From contig NZ_JASBQQ010000005.1 of NCBI RefSeq assembly GCF_029961185.1, positions 1 to 64,000 of the forward strand: a stretch of DNA of 64,000 nucleotides, in the 5' to 3' direction. Made by a program: the position numbers and the translations under genes. This DNA comes from Albidovulum aestuarii. Lineage in GTDB: Bacteria > Pseudomonadota > Alphaproteobacteria > Rhodobacterales > Rhodobacteraceae. Below, in pieces: positions 17,801 to 25,271 of this stretch (the stretch's first letter is position 1; each line of letters begins with the position of its first letter). Below the pieces are notes generated by a model. It was not told where the DNA came from and searched no databases. It saw only the letters and a list, made by a program, of their open reading frames with translations.

Positions 17801-18276
17801 AGCCAGACTATCGTCCCAGTCGCGGGGTCGACCGTGAGCCATTCCGCAAGGACGCTGTCGAGACTGCCACAAGTGCGAGTTAGCGTTGCCAATGCCCAAT
17901 CTGGCCCGGCCATCAAATAGGCTGATCTGGACATATCATCACCGCCCGGAAGCAGGTCAGCCGCGGCGAGCGGCTCGCCCGTACAGGTTGCTGCGATGGC
18001 TTTGGTTTCGCGCTCGGCAATGTCATTGTCGGACAGCGCGCCACGACGGATCAGCTCCAGCTTTTCGCTCTCCGGCAGTATGTCGATGTAATAGAATCCA
18101 AGGAAAACCGTGGTCAGCCAAGCCAGACAGATCAAACCTGCCAGTGCTACGACGGCCCTTAATCTGCCCGCACGTCGATTAAGCGGGTCGAGAAAGATGG
18201 GATGGCGATGATGGGATCGCTTCCGCGCGACGGTTCGGTTTCTTCCTTTCGCCATATCTTTCCCTACCATACGCAA
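14896..18276 (-). CDS. Trifunctional-looking exopolysaccharide protein: GH18-like, NodB deacetylase, GT2 synthase
   Basis: A 1126-aa membrane protein. After a basic start and one helix (about 40-62) comes a GH18-like domain (about 100-440). A NodB polysaccharide deacetylase follows (about 490-685) with the metal and catalytic set TFDDGPDP (497-504), HTFFH (550-554), RTPYG (588-592) and VMHDAGG. A helix (about 710-740) leads to a processive GT2 domain (about 755-980) with DDGSTDGT, the DAD of VDADT, TED and QRLRW, then C-terminal membrane helices. It should polymerise a GlcNAc-like sugar, export it and deacetylate it outside. The GH18-like part has SGICIYP where active chitinases have DxxDxDxE, so it is probably a binding domain. 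Confidence 0.85.
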   Translation of the reverse strand: MRMVGKDMAKGRNRTVARKRSHHRHPIFLDPLNRRAGRLRAVVALAGLICLAWLTTVFLGFYYIDILPESEKLELIRRGALSDNDIAERETKAIAATCTGEPLAAADLLPGGDDMSRSAYLMAGPDWALATLTRTCGSLDSVLAEWLTVDPATGTIVWLREAGTEDALRDLKRTSPNLGLELVALLPLPSPTNSGASILDDANARARIVNALEEKIRGGTYSGICIYPQQVGPKHLAGLRLLMSTLKAALPTGIYSCLVVEADGGLWRDGSLVEAVDSVLLQAFREPYAGAPPGPLAAQSWFETLVDDAAFAVGPNKLRLALGSFAYMWTDGDLSPVKLPFAEAMELLARQTSMIAVETGSLNTRATFTTEDGRSAEIWLLDAVSLHNQILTLMRKPVAGVVLWSTGLEDPGAWPLIGNGLEPSQVGALETIGFTDYVSYSGDGPFRRVTKPEITGKRRFFKDLTTGLIDGEIYDRVPRPISVERYGSSADKVVAITFDDGPDPDYTVSILDVLKAKGVPATFFVIGTNVVNYPSIVRRMVAEGHEVGSHTFFHPEGDEMGVVRAQLELNALQRLIASVTGRTTYLFRTPYGRSEGPLTKDEATQQSIIEKEGYMVAGSDIVPRDWEFMSAIEITDYVMAQMASNASKVIVMHDAGGDRSATVAALPMLIDRLRAEGYRIVLLSEFLGLSRDEMMPLATDNLTPLDRASFVTAAVAGHVLVWIFWVAVCFGIVRSLIMLSLALLRRRHPSGLAEPLTTVTIAIPAFNEELVIVDGVAAALASDYPDIRVIVIDDGSTDGTAETVEREFRHDPRVRLIRQKNGGKCSALNAAYAEIETEVVVAVDADTLLHPKAVRRLMGHFADPHVGAIAGNVKVGNRRGLLARLQALEYITAQNIDRRAAERLNAMLVVPGAIGAWRVEAVRKVGFYSPDTITEDADLTVAILRAGYRIAFEERAYSITDAPETLSGFMKQRLRWSFGMMQTAWKHRRAAKTARGVGLVSIPDLWLTGIVLGLLAPLADAVFVSVIIMAAGNLVRGLPLTSGDVSLVVIAGWVMLPILDLIVALFAFRFERRENLYLLLLVPLQRLIYRPLLYITVYRAVGHALAGRIAAWGKLIRIASIRTPAG

Positions 18277-18422
18277 AAGCGGTCATTTTGACCACTGTGC
18301 GCCCCTATCTCCACTGCTATAGACTTCGATCTACAAGACAACCCGAAGAATTGACGCACATAAGCGCCAAATCACTATCCGGTCGGTTTAGAGGCCGGAT
18401 TCGACTGAGCCAGGGAAAATGG
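18277..18422. promoter_or_regulatory. Divergent promoter region of the polysaccharide locus
   Basis: 146 bases between the start of the synthase-deacetylase fusion (minus) and the chosen start of the Tat/DUF3131 gene (plus). Both promoters must lie here or just inside the genes. An AGGGA ribosome site at about 18412 supports the plus-strand start at 18423. No clear operator symmetry was seen. Confidence 0.45.
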
Positions 18423-20813
18423 ATGGCAATCAATCGACGGTCGTTCCTAAAGCTTCTTGCGCCGTCGCTGGCTCTTTCCAGTCTTCCGTTCCCAGTGGAC
18501 GCCGACGACGCGAAGGATGCCGTCTTCATTGTCATCGACGGTTTCGACCCGACCATACCCGCTGAATATCTGCGCGCCTTTGTCGAGACCTTTCTAGAAA
18601 TCGGTGTCCCAATCGGTTTGATACCGAACTCGAACCTGGCATCTGAGACAAAAAAAACGACCGCTTACGGGTTTCGACGGATCTTCGCGGAGAATCCTGA
18701 CATGGTGGAGCCAGTATTGTGGCTGCCCGGTCTGAAGGAACTTCCTAGCTACTTCCAGCGCCGCGCGGCTAGCGATGCTATTAAACAGGTGAGCGGCTTG
18801 CTGGAGGGCTTTGACGGCGTGACCCGGCACGGGCCTGTGACGATCGCGACGGACGCCTCGACACCTTCGAATTACGATGGTCTCAGGTGCTTGGGCATTC
18901 GAAATGTCCTGTCTTTGTTTCCATCGCCATCTGTCTCATCAACGGGTTGCGCCCAACGCACCGTTTGCCTTTACGGCAGCAAGCAACTCATGATCGTCGA
19001 CGTGGCTGATCCAGCCCCTTGGATCGAGGAGGTATTTGCGGAAGCGGGCTGGCGGCAGATCGTTTTCTCATTGGCCGGGATTGGGCAGATCTCTATCCAG
19101 GATGCAAGGTTGCGCGCACAGCGAGTATCCGACGCCATCGGTAGGGAACTCAGTCTGGGAAGACGTTTCCTGGTGCTCCCACGTGAACATGCGCGGTGGT
19201 TCGGGGCGGACCAATTGCGCTTCGTTGCCGTCCGGATCGAATCCGGCACTGGAGTTTCTTCTGCGGCAATAACCGCGTTTATGGATGAGCTTGAAGCACT
19301 GGAAATCCCAGTTACCGACACGCGGCCTTCTGATCTTGAGAGCGAAATCGACCTTATGCTGTTGCCCGGCGCTTCGGCGGCCTTCGACGGTAGCGGACAT
19401 TTCATCCGCGGCGACACCACGATGTCGCAAGCCGCGTCGCTACTCGCCAACGGTAATCTGATGCAGGACGCTATCCTCGCCATCGGCCCGCAGGACTATG
19501 AGACCCTGCATGCCCGCAAGGCGACGCTCGACACGTTGGACCGGTTTCGGCAAGATCCGGGGACGCGGCTCGTGGACGTGACCGATTTCTTCACCGCGAC
19601 GACGGCACCTGACCCGGTATTCGACCTACTGCGTGAAACCCGACGCGACATAATCGACGACACTGATCCGCAGGCTCTAACGGGCGACGAACTCTTGGCC
19701 GACGCACGTCAGGCATGGGCCTATTTTGAACGTTTCTCTATTCCCGCGACAGGGCTATGCGTCGATACCGCAGATGTACAAGACGGCTATTCTTGGCTCC
19801 ACCGCGAGCTGACGATGTGGGATCTTGGGAGCCTGTTCGCCGCCGTCATGGCCGCTCATGAAATTGGGCTGATCTCCGACGCCGACTTTGTTGCGCGTTC
19901 GGAGCTTCTGATCAATGCGCTGCCAGTTGTCCCCATCGGTAAATTACTGCTCCCGAGCGAAGTAATTTCGGCAGATATCGGTGCTTCGCTTTCCAGAAAT
20001 TTCAACGCATGCGATACCGGCCGTCTCCTAAGTTTATTGCGAGAACTTGATGCCCATCCGCTAGCCCAAGGCATCGCGGTGGAAAAGGTCGCGCAATGGG
20101 ATCTGGACGGCGTGGTCATAGGTGGGCACGTTCACTCCGTCATCAACGGGCGGCCCATTGATCGTTTCCGGTCGCAATGCGCGCATTATACCGCCCGCGC
20201 CTTCCGGGCGTGGGGTATAGCGGCCGACTCTCCGTATGAAGTAGCGGACGCGGTTTCTAAAACAGACCGGGATATGCAGACACTCCTGACTCTTGCCGGC
20301 CTCGATCCCCTTGGCGCCGAACCTCTGCTGCTTGAAGCGCTTGAAACAGGGCTTTCTGAGCCATCGCATCTACTGGCGGATGCGCTTTTCAGCGCGCAAA
20401 GGCGCGATTACGAAAGATCAGGCAAGCTCATTTGCATGTCCGAGGCACCGATAAACCGTGAGCCATGGTTTACCTATCAGGGACTGAACATCACTGCTTC
20501 GGAGGAGCGTTGGAGGGTGAATGTGACCTCGTCCGATCCCCGCTTTGCGACATCGGATTTCCGTCGCGCGATCATGCTCGTGAACACCAAGGCCGCATAT
20601 CTGTGGGCTGCAACCCGGCCATCCTCCTATTCTAGCCTCCTCGTCCGCCATGTGCGCGATCGGGCACGACTTGAAGGTATAGGCTTCTCGCCCGGTGTTT
20701 TCGTGGCAACAGGAAAGGGTATGCCAGGCTACTCGGACATCAATACGAACGGCATCGTCCTGGAAGCAATTTCGTTCATAACAAGGGGCCGCAAGCCTCG
20801 CGCAAGTCTCTAA
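18423..20813 (+). CDS. Tat-exported DUF3131 protein, likely polysaccharide modification
   Basis: A 796-aa protein. The start at 18423 was chosen over the longer frame because an AGGGA site precedes it and it opens with a twin-arginine signal (MAINRRSFLKLLAPSLALSS). The N-terminal half (AVFIVIDGFDPTIPAEYL, then IGVPIGLIPNS) has the look of a degenerate deacetylase-like barrel. The middle (AWAYFERFSIPATGLCVD, then MWDLGSLFAAVMAAHEIGLI) matches DUF3131, a family seen near polysaccharide genes. It is divergent from the deacetylase/GT2 fusion, so the two probably act on the same polymer in the periplasm. The stop lies 2 bases before the left end of IS6 copy 4, so the natural C-terminus may have been altered. 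Confidence 0.75.
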   Translation: MAINRRSFLKLLAPSLALSSLPFPVDADDAKDAVFIVIDGFDPTIPAEYLRAFVETFLEIGVPIGLIPNSNLASETKKTTAYGFRRIFAENPDMVEPVLWLPGLKELPSYFQRRAASDAIKQVSGLLEGFDGVTRHGPVTIATDASTPSNYDGLRCLGIRNVLSLFPSPSVSSTGCAQRTVCLYGSKQLMIVDVADPAPWIEEVFAEAGWRQIVFSLAGIGQISIQDARLRAQRVSDAIGRELSLGRRFLVLPREHARWFGADQLRFVAVRIESGTGVSSAAITAFMDELEALEIPVTDTRPSDLESEIDLMLLPGASAAFDGSGHFIRGDTTMSQAASLLANGNLMQDAILAIGPQDYETLHARKATLDTLDRFRQDPGTRLVDVTDFFTATTAPDPVFDLLRETRRDIIDDTDPQALTGDELLADARQAWAYFERFSIPATGLCVDTADVQDGYSWLHRELTMWDLGSLFAAVMAAHEIGLISDADFVARSELLINALPVVPIGKLLLPSEVISADIGASLSRNFNACDTGRLLSLLRELDAHPLAQGIAVEKVAQWDLDGVVIGGHVHSVINGRPIDRFRSQCAHYTARAFRAWGIAADSPYEVADAVSKTDRDMQTLLTLAGLDPLGAEPLLLEALETGLSEPSHLLADALFSAQRRDYERSGKLICMSEAPINREPWFTYQGLNITASEERWRVNVTSSDPRFATSDFRRAIMLVNTKAAYLWAATRPSSYSSLLVRHVRDRARLEGIGFSPGVFVATGKGMPGYSDINTNGIVLEAISFITRGRKPRASL

Positions 20814-20815
20814 TT

Positions 20816-21250
20816 GGTCTTGTAAGAAGAAACGAGGTTAAGACGAGCAAGGGGCTTTCTTAGCCTCGTCTGATGACCAGACTTTCCCCTTATCGTTACA
20901 TCGAAACCAGCCCCGAGATCATCCGCCTTGCCGTGATGCTCTACGTTCGGTTCTGGCGATTTACAGGAAACAGGTCGATGGCTCAATAATCGTGCCGAGG
21001 ACTCGCACCTCGCCTTCCGACGACGAGAGCGTGCGATGCTTCGTTTCCGGCGCATGCGAAGTCTTCAGAAGTTCGCCTCCGTCCACACCTCCGTCCAAAA
21101 CCACTTCAACCAGGAACGCAGCCTCTTCTGAAGACCTCACTTCAAGGCCAACCGCGCCGCCGCTCTCGACGAGTGGCGCGGTCTCTGCGCGGCATCAAGG
21201 ACAGCTGTCTTGTCCTATTGGAGACTGGTTCGCATTCGTCTGGCAGCACC
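20816..21250 (+). mobile_element. IS6-type copy 4, internally deleted
   Basis: Both ends are recognisable (left GGTCTTGTAAGAAGAAACG; right, on the minus strand, GGTGCTGCCAGACGAATGCG). The transposase frame starts with an ATG at 20873 (MTRLSPYRYIETSPEIIRLA), runs 27 codons to YVRF, and then jumps to the C-terminal part (QETGRWLNNRAEDSH). A stop in the SLF*RPHF region and loss of the final stop codon add to the decay. The deletion removes the catalytic Asp residues. No target duplication is visible. Confidence 0.85.
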
Positions 21251-21712
21251 GCCACCGACGTAAGTCATTGGTATTAATCACAAAAAAGACGATTTTCGGT
21301 CGATTTCTCCGTGCCTTACGCCTCCACCGCCTACAAAGAGACCGTTGCGCCGTGAGCGCCGCGATGGGTCTCTGCGGGTCGCATCGTCCGGTTCGGTCTT
21401 GGCGAAGAATTCCCTGCGTGCAGGGAATTTGCAGGGAAATATCCGGAAATGGCCTCGAACTGCCGTGTCGGGCCGTGATTTTACGTTCTGAATCAGGTAC
21501 TTGGAAGGAAATTCCCTGCTAACCGCGGCAGGAAACATGCAGCAATTTGCGATGTCGAAAGAACCCGGACGCGGTGTTGGAAAAGCCGCCTTGCCCGAAC
21601 TGCCGCTCAAATCCCGTAGAGCTGTTTGTAGAGGTGGGCAGGCGAACGTTGCGCCGGACGTTCGAATGTCGCCAACACCGTCTTGATCGATCAAGGAAGT
21701 GGCGTCAGACCG
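21251..21712. other. Non-coding interval between IS6 copy 4 and the ferritin-like gene
   Basis: No supported gene. It holds a strong inverted repeat (21408-21429), further copies of the same GCAGGGAAT-type motif at about 21431 and 21509-21519, and a perfect 14-bp palindrome CTTGATCGATCAAG (21682-21695) 18 bases past the stop of the ferritin-like gene. A short frame from 21547 with a CPNC motif has no start signal and runs into the antisense of the next gene, so it was left out. Confidence 0.45.
21408..21429. repeat. Perfect inverted repeat AATTCCCTGC-GT-GCAGGGAATT
   Basis: A 10-bp perfect inverted repeat with a 2-base spacer. The right arm (GCAGGGAATTT, 21420-21430) is also matched by AAATTCCCTGC at 21509-21519, so a larger stem with a ~78-base loop is possible. 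It may be a mobile-element end, a repetitive extragenic palindrome or a transcription terminator; the sequence alone does not decide. Confidence 0.6.
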
Positions 21713-22795
21713 TTACGATTTCGTCGTCGGTACATAACGCCATAGCGGCCCTGCCGTCGTGCCGCGTCCTTTGCCCGTCAACGGTACGCGCATCAGGTGC
21801 TGTGCCTGATCCTTCAGGCTGAACATCACCGGCACGACCCGCGCAAGGGCCGGCTTGTCCCCGTTGAAGGTGGCATTCAGCCCGTCGAGGAGTTCGCTGT
21901 AACTGCGGTTGAACCGGTCGGACAACTCCTGCACCTCGGGCAGTCCTGTATAGTCCGCCGCATTCGGATCATCCTTCATCGGCCAGACCGCGGTCCAGTC
22001 AACGACAAGATCACCGCCGCTCGGTGGTTCGCCAAGACGGTCGGTCGGAAGGTAGTAGCGGCTGTGAAGGATTTCATCGAACTTGAAGAAATGCGCGATG
22101 TCCCAGCGGTCCTCGCCTTCGGGCGCGGGGATAAGGTCATTGTCGCAGGCGCGTTGCCCCAGCGCAGCCCCTTCGCCCTCATCCATGATCTCCTTGATCG
22201 CCGTGCGGGCGGTGGCGAGGTTGTGGACGGCAATCACGTCGCCTCCGGCACCGTAATAGTCGCCGGGATCGATCTGTCGGGCGGCGTCGCCGACAAAGAT
22301 CTTCTGCTCTTCGTGGTCCGCGCAGGCCTTTTCCAGCTTGCCGAGAACATAAAGGTAGAAACCGCCGATGGTTTCGTAATCTGCATGGGCATCGCTTGCA
22401 GGATCCTTCGGTGCCCGCTCGACCTCGCGGAAGCATTTGATCTGGTCGGGCGTGAAGCGGCGCAAGTGCAGTACCGGTCCTTTTCCGTCCAGAATTGGCA
22501 TCGGATAAGAGGGCAGCTGCTTGGGGTCGTTTACCACTGGCCGGCAACCGATCGCATTCATCAGATTGGCGACCAGCACCATGTGCAGCATTTCCTCGAC
22601 CATCACCTGACGGATGACCTCAATCGGTTCGGCATTGACGATCTCGGGCGAGCTTCGGTCGTATTGCCCCTGTTCCTTGATTGAATAGCAGGCAGTGGCG
22701 TAGGGCGGGATCGTTGAAAGTTCCAGCATCAGCGCCTTTTGCAACAGCGCCCCAAGCTCGGCCCGGTCGCGCTCGATGTTCTTATCTTTTGTCAT
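21713..22795 (-). CDS. Ferritin-like protein, VioB/RebD C-terminal type
   Basis: A 360-aa protein of the ferritin-like family found at the C-terminus of iminophenylpyruvate dimer synthases (VioB, RebD). Signature parts are LLQKALMLELSTIPPYATA (residues about 16-34), with a Glu iron ligand, and VEEMLHMVLVANLMNAIG (about 71-88), with Glu, Glu and His ligands. No N-terminal VioB catalytic domain is present, so it is a stand-alone ferritin-like unit, probably di-iron or iron-binding. The start overlaps the GMC oxidoreductase stop by 4 bases, so it is the last gene of a five-gene operon and probably works with that enzyme, for example on oxygen or peroxide. The substrate is unknown. Confidence 0.8.
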   Translation of the reverse strand: MTKDKNIERDRAELGALLQKALMLELSTIPPYATACYSIKEQGQYDRSSPEIVNAEPIEVIRQVMVEEMLHMVLVANLMNAIGCRPVVNDPKQLPSYPMPILDGKGPVLHLRRFTPDQIKCFREVERAPKDPASDAHADYETIGGFYLYVLGKLEKACADHEEQKIFVGDAARQIDPGDYYGAGGDVIAVHNLATARTAIKEIMDEGEGAALGQRACDNDLIPAPEGEDRWDIAHFFKFDEILHSRYYLPTDRLGEPPSGGDLVVDWTAVWPMKDDPNAADYTGLPEVQELSDRFNRSYSELLDGLNATFNGDKPALARVVPVMFSLKDQAQHLMRVPLTGKGRGTTAGPLWRYVPTTKS

Positions 22796-24771
22796 TTCAG
22801 TGCCTTCTCAATCGCGTCAGCCGCTTTGAATGCAAGCGCCGCCAATGTGAGCGTCGGGTTGGAGGTGGCGATCGTCGGCATCGACCCGCAGCCGACCATC
22901 CAGAGATTGTCGTGGTCATGCGTGCGCATGCCGGCATCGGTCACGGAAGTCTGTCGGTCATTTCCCATCCGGTGGGTGCCAACCAGATGCCCGGCGCCGA
23001 ACACGCTGTATCCATTGCCGTCATAGGTCAGATACCCGGCATCGGACGGGTTGTAGGACGTGTGGTTCCTGATCCCTATGCGGCGGAAGATCGTCATGCA
23101 GATCTCATGCGCCATCGCCAGACCGGCGCGCGAATAATCATCGACATCATAACTGATTACCGGGCGGTACTCTCCCATGGCATCGCGATAGGCGGAGTCG
23201 ATTGACACACGGTTCGAGGCTTTGGGAAGCTGTTCGACCAGAATGCCGATACGGACCTGTCGCTGGACATCGTCATAGAGCTTCCGCCGCAGGCCCGGGC
23301 CGAAGAGGTTCTCCCCCTCCACCAGTTGCGAGACGTTGCTGTACGGGGCACCCGCCGCGAAATCCCATCCGGTATTGCCAAGCTCCAGCCGGAATGCGGC
23401 TTTTTGATCGCGGAACCTGCCATCACGGAAGGATTCGATACCTGCAGTAGATTGCGGGCCACGGAACGGGCCCACAGGGTGTTCGGCTAACCCCCAGGCC
23501 ATCATATAGGGATGATCCATCAGGTTGCGGCCAAGAGCCTGACTCGACTGGCACAGCCCGGATGCGAGGGCGAGGGTCGCGTTTTCCACCGCGCCGCCTG
23601 CCAGAACGTATTTCTTCGCGCGTACCCGCCGCAATTCATACTGGGTGACACCGGGAAAGGCGTAGCGCTTGTAGATGATGCCCGAGACCCGGTTGTTCTC
23701 GTCCAGTTCGACCCGCGAGGCGATCGACTGGGTCTGGACCTTGAAGATCTTGGCGATGTCATCATCCCTGACAGTCGCGGCCCCTTTGCCGCCGGACTTC
23801 TTTTCGGCCCTGCTTTTGCCCAGTGCTTCGGCATCGGCAAGAGTTTTCATCGCATTGTACTTGGCCTGAATCGGGCAGATCGGGATGCAGTTGGTATTGC
23901 CCTCGCAGCGCTGGCCCATGAAGGCAAAGGCCCCCGTCGCGCCACGCGGCTTGAACGGCGTGCCGTCATGGCCGGAAAATGGCTTGGCCCCCTTGGCAAT
24001 CGCGCGCGGGATCGAGTTTCGGCCCTGTGGTGTGTTGGAGACCTTTGGCTCTACAATATCCTCGCCCTTTTCCGGAACCCCGCCCGGATCGCGCTGACCG
24101 CTGGTCGATATCCTGAGCCCCTGCATTCCCTTTACGAAATACCGGTCGCAATAGGATATCGGCAGCGCATGCATCGGGTAGTCATACTCTTTTGCGAAAT
24201 ATGCCTTGTTGTCGCCGGCCTCCGACGTCCGGATGCCCAGAGCCTGCGGCGTCTGTTCCGCAGCTTCAGCAGAGACGCCGATCTCCCATTCCGCCTTTTC
24301 GTAATAGGGCCGCAGTTCTGTATAGCCTACCGGCCAGTCGACGCCCTTGCCGAAACGGCTCGCCATCTCGAAATCGGCGGGCAGCATCCGCAGACTGGTC
24401 CCGAGCCAGTGCAGCGTGGTGCCGCCGTAGGCCCGCAGATAGTTGCTGCCGAAGGGCATCGGGCCGCGCTGGACGAAATAGCCGTTTGTATCGGGCACCG
24501 TGCCACGGACGGGCGTGATATCAAGCACTTCGGGCGACGGGACCGTGGGCAGGTTCGGATAGGGTGAATTCGGTGTCTTGGCGAGCGAGAGATAGAACTT
24601 GTCCAGATACTCGCGATAGGTCTGCCAGTCCTGTCCGTGGTCCGCGCCCGCTTCGAGCATGAGCACGGTCCGTCCCTTTGCCAGCAATTGCTTGGCCAGG
24701 ATCGCACCGGCAATGCCGGCGCCGATAATCACGACGTCATATTCTCTTTCGTCTTCCAGAGGCTGGACCAT
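22792..24771 (-). CDS. FAD-dependent GMC oxidoreductase with Fe-S cysteines (sugar-dehydrogenase large-subunit type)
   Basis: A 659-aa flavoprotein. Start at the ATG at 24771, which opens two bases past the preceding stop and gives the FAD-binding VVIIGAGIAGAILAKQL (about residues 13-29). The C-terminal domain has LVGTHRMG, with the catalytic His, and SNPTLTLAALA, with the second catalytic Asn. A three-cysteine block, CEGNTNCIPICPIQAKYN, matches the 3Fe-4S site of FAD-glucose and fructose dehydrogenase large subunits. The small-subunit gene lies directly upstream. No cytochrome subunit is present in the operon, so the electron acceptor is open. The substrate could be a sugar, polyol or another alcohol. 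Confidence 0.9.
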   Translation of the reverse strand: MVQPLEDEREYDVVIIGAGIAGAILAKQLLAKGRTVLMLEAGADHGQDWQTYREYLDKFYLSLAKTPNSPYPNLPTVPSPEVLDITPVRGTVPDTNGYFVQRGPMPFGSNYLRAYGGTTLHWLGTSLRMLPADFEMASRFGKGVDWPVGYTELRPYYEKAEWEIGVSAEAAEQTPQALGIRTSEAGDNKAYFAKEYDYPMHALPISYCDRYFVKGMQGLRISTSGQRDPGGVPEKGEDIVEPKVSNTPQGRNSIPRAIAKGAKPFSGHDGTPFKPRGATGAFAFMGQRCEGNTNCIPICPIQAKYNAMKTLADAEALGKSRAEKKSGGKGAATVRDDDIAKIFKVQTQSIASRVELDENNRVSGIIYKRYAFPGVTQYELRRVRAKKYVLAGGAVENATLALASGLCQSSQALGRNLMDHPYMMAWGLAEHPVGPFRGPQSTAGIESFRDGRFRDQKAAFRLELGNTGWDFAAGAPYSNVSQLVEGENLFGPGLRRKLYDDVQRQVRIGILVEQLPKASNRVSIDSAYRDAMGEYRPVISYDVDDYSRAGLAMAHEICMTIFRRIGIRNHTSYNPSDAGYLTYDGNGYSVFGAGHLVGTHRMGNDRQTSVTDAGMRTHDHDNLWMVGCGSMPTIATSNPTLTLAALAFKAADAIEKALK

Positions 24772-24773
24772 GA

Positions 24774-25271
24774 TCAAACCCTCCGCCGAGGCGGTTCCAT
24801 GGCCCAAGCGCCGTATCCCTGCGGCTTGGCACCCACCGGATGCGCCCCGATCGCATCCCAGACCAGCCCCTCCTTGTAGGCCCGGGTCGAGATGATCTTT
24901 GACACGTTGAACCGTGACACCCCGTATTTCCGACACCAGTCCTGCGACAGCGGCACCCATTGCCCGAGATACCAAAGCTGGATCAGAGACCGTGCCAGAG
25001 GACCAAGCCGGTCGCTTGAAAGGTAGATTCGGCGCACTTCCGAGGCACCGACCTCTGGATCGTTGGCAAACGTCTTTTCCAGCGCGACAGCATGGCTCAG
25101 AAACTCGTGAAGGATGGGCTCGGGCGTGACCTGCCGGAACTGATGCCAGTAGTCTTCGCCGCATCCGGTCGCGTGGAGCTCCGCCTTGGAATAACCGGTG
25201 AGCACCGCGCTGATGGCGGTGAATTCATCACGGTCGTTCTGCATGTCGGGGTCTGTCTTATGCCTGGTCAT
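24774..25271 (-). CDS. Sugar/sorbitol dehydrogenase small subunit (FAD-SLDH gamma type)
   Basis: A protein of about 165 aa. FAD-SLDH small-subunit features are FTAISAVLTGYSKAELH near the start, LARSLIQLWYLGQWV in the middle and AYKEGLVWDAIGAHPVG with GYGAWAMEPP at the end. In the family this subunit escorts the flavoprotein, usually through its own Tat signal. Here no signal peptide is present. Start choice: ATG at 25271 overlaps the previous gene by 14 bases; ATG at 25244 avoids overlap but has a weaker site. The absence of a Tat leader and of a cytochrome gene suggests a cytoplasmic or peripheral complex. Confidence 0.8.
   Translation of the reverse strand: MTRHKTDPDMQNDRDEFTAISAVLTGYSKAELHATGCGEDYWHQFRQVTPEPILHEFLSHAVALEKTFANDPEVGASEVRRIYLSSDRLGPLARSLIQLWYLGQWVPLSQDWCRKYGVSRFNVSKIISTRAYKEGLVWDAIGAHPVGAKPQGYGAWAMEPPRRRV

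Noticed and set aside
21547-21822. Small CPNC-containing open frame
   Set aside because: Only one clear Cys pair, no start signal, and its 3' part is antisense to the ferritin-like gene.
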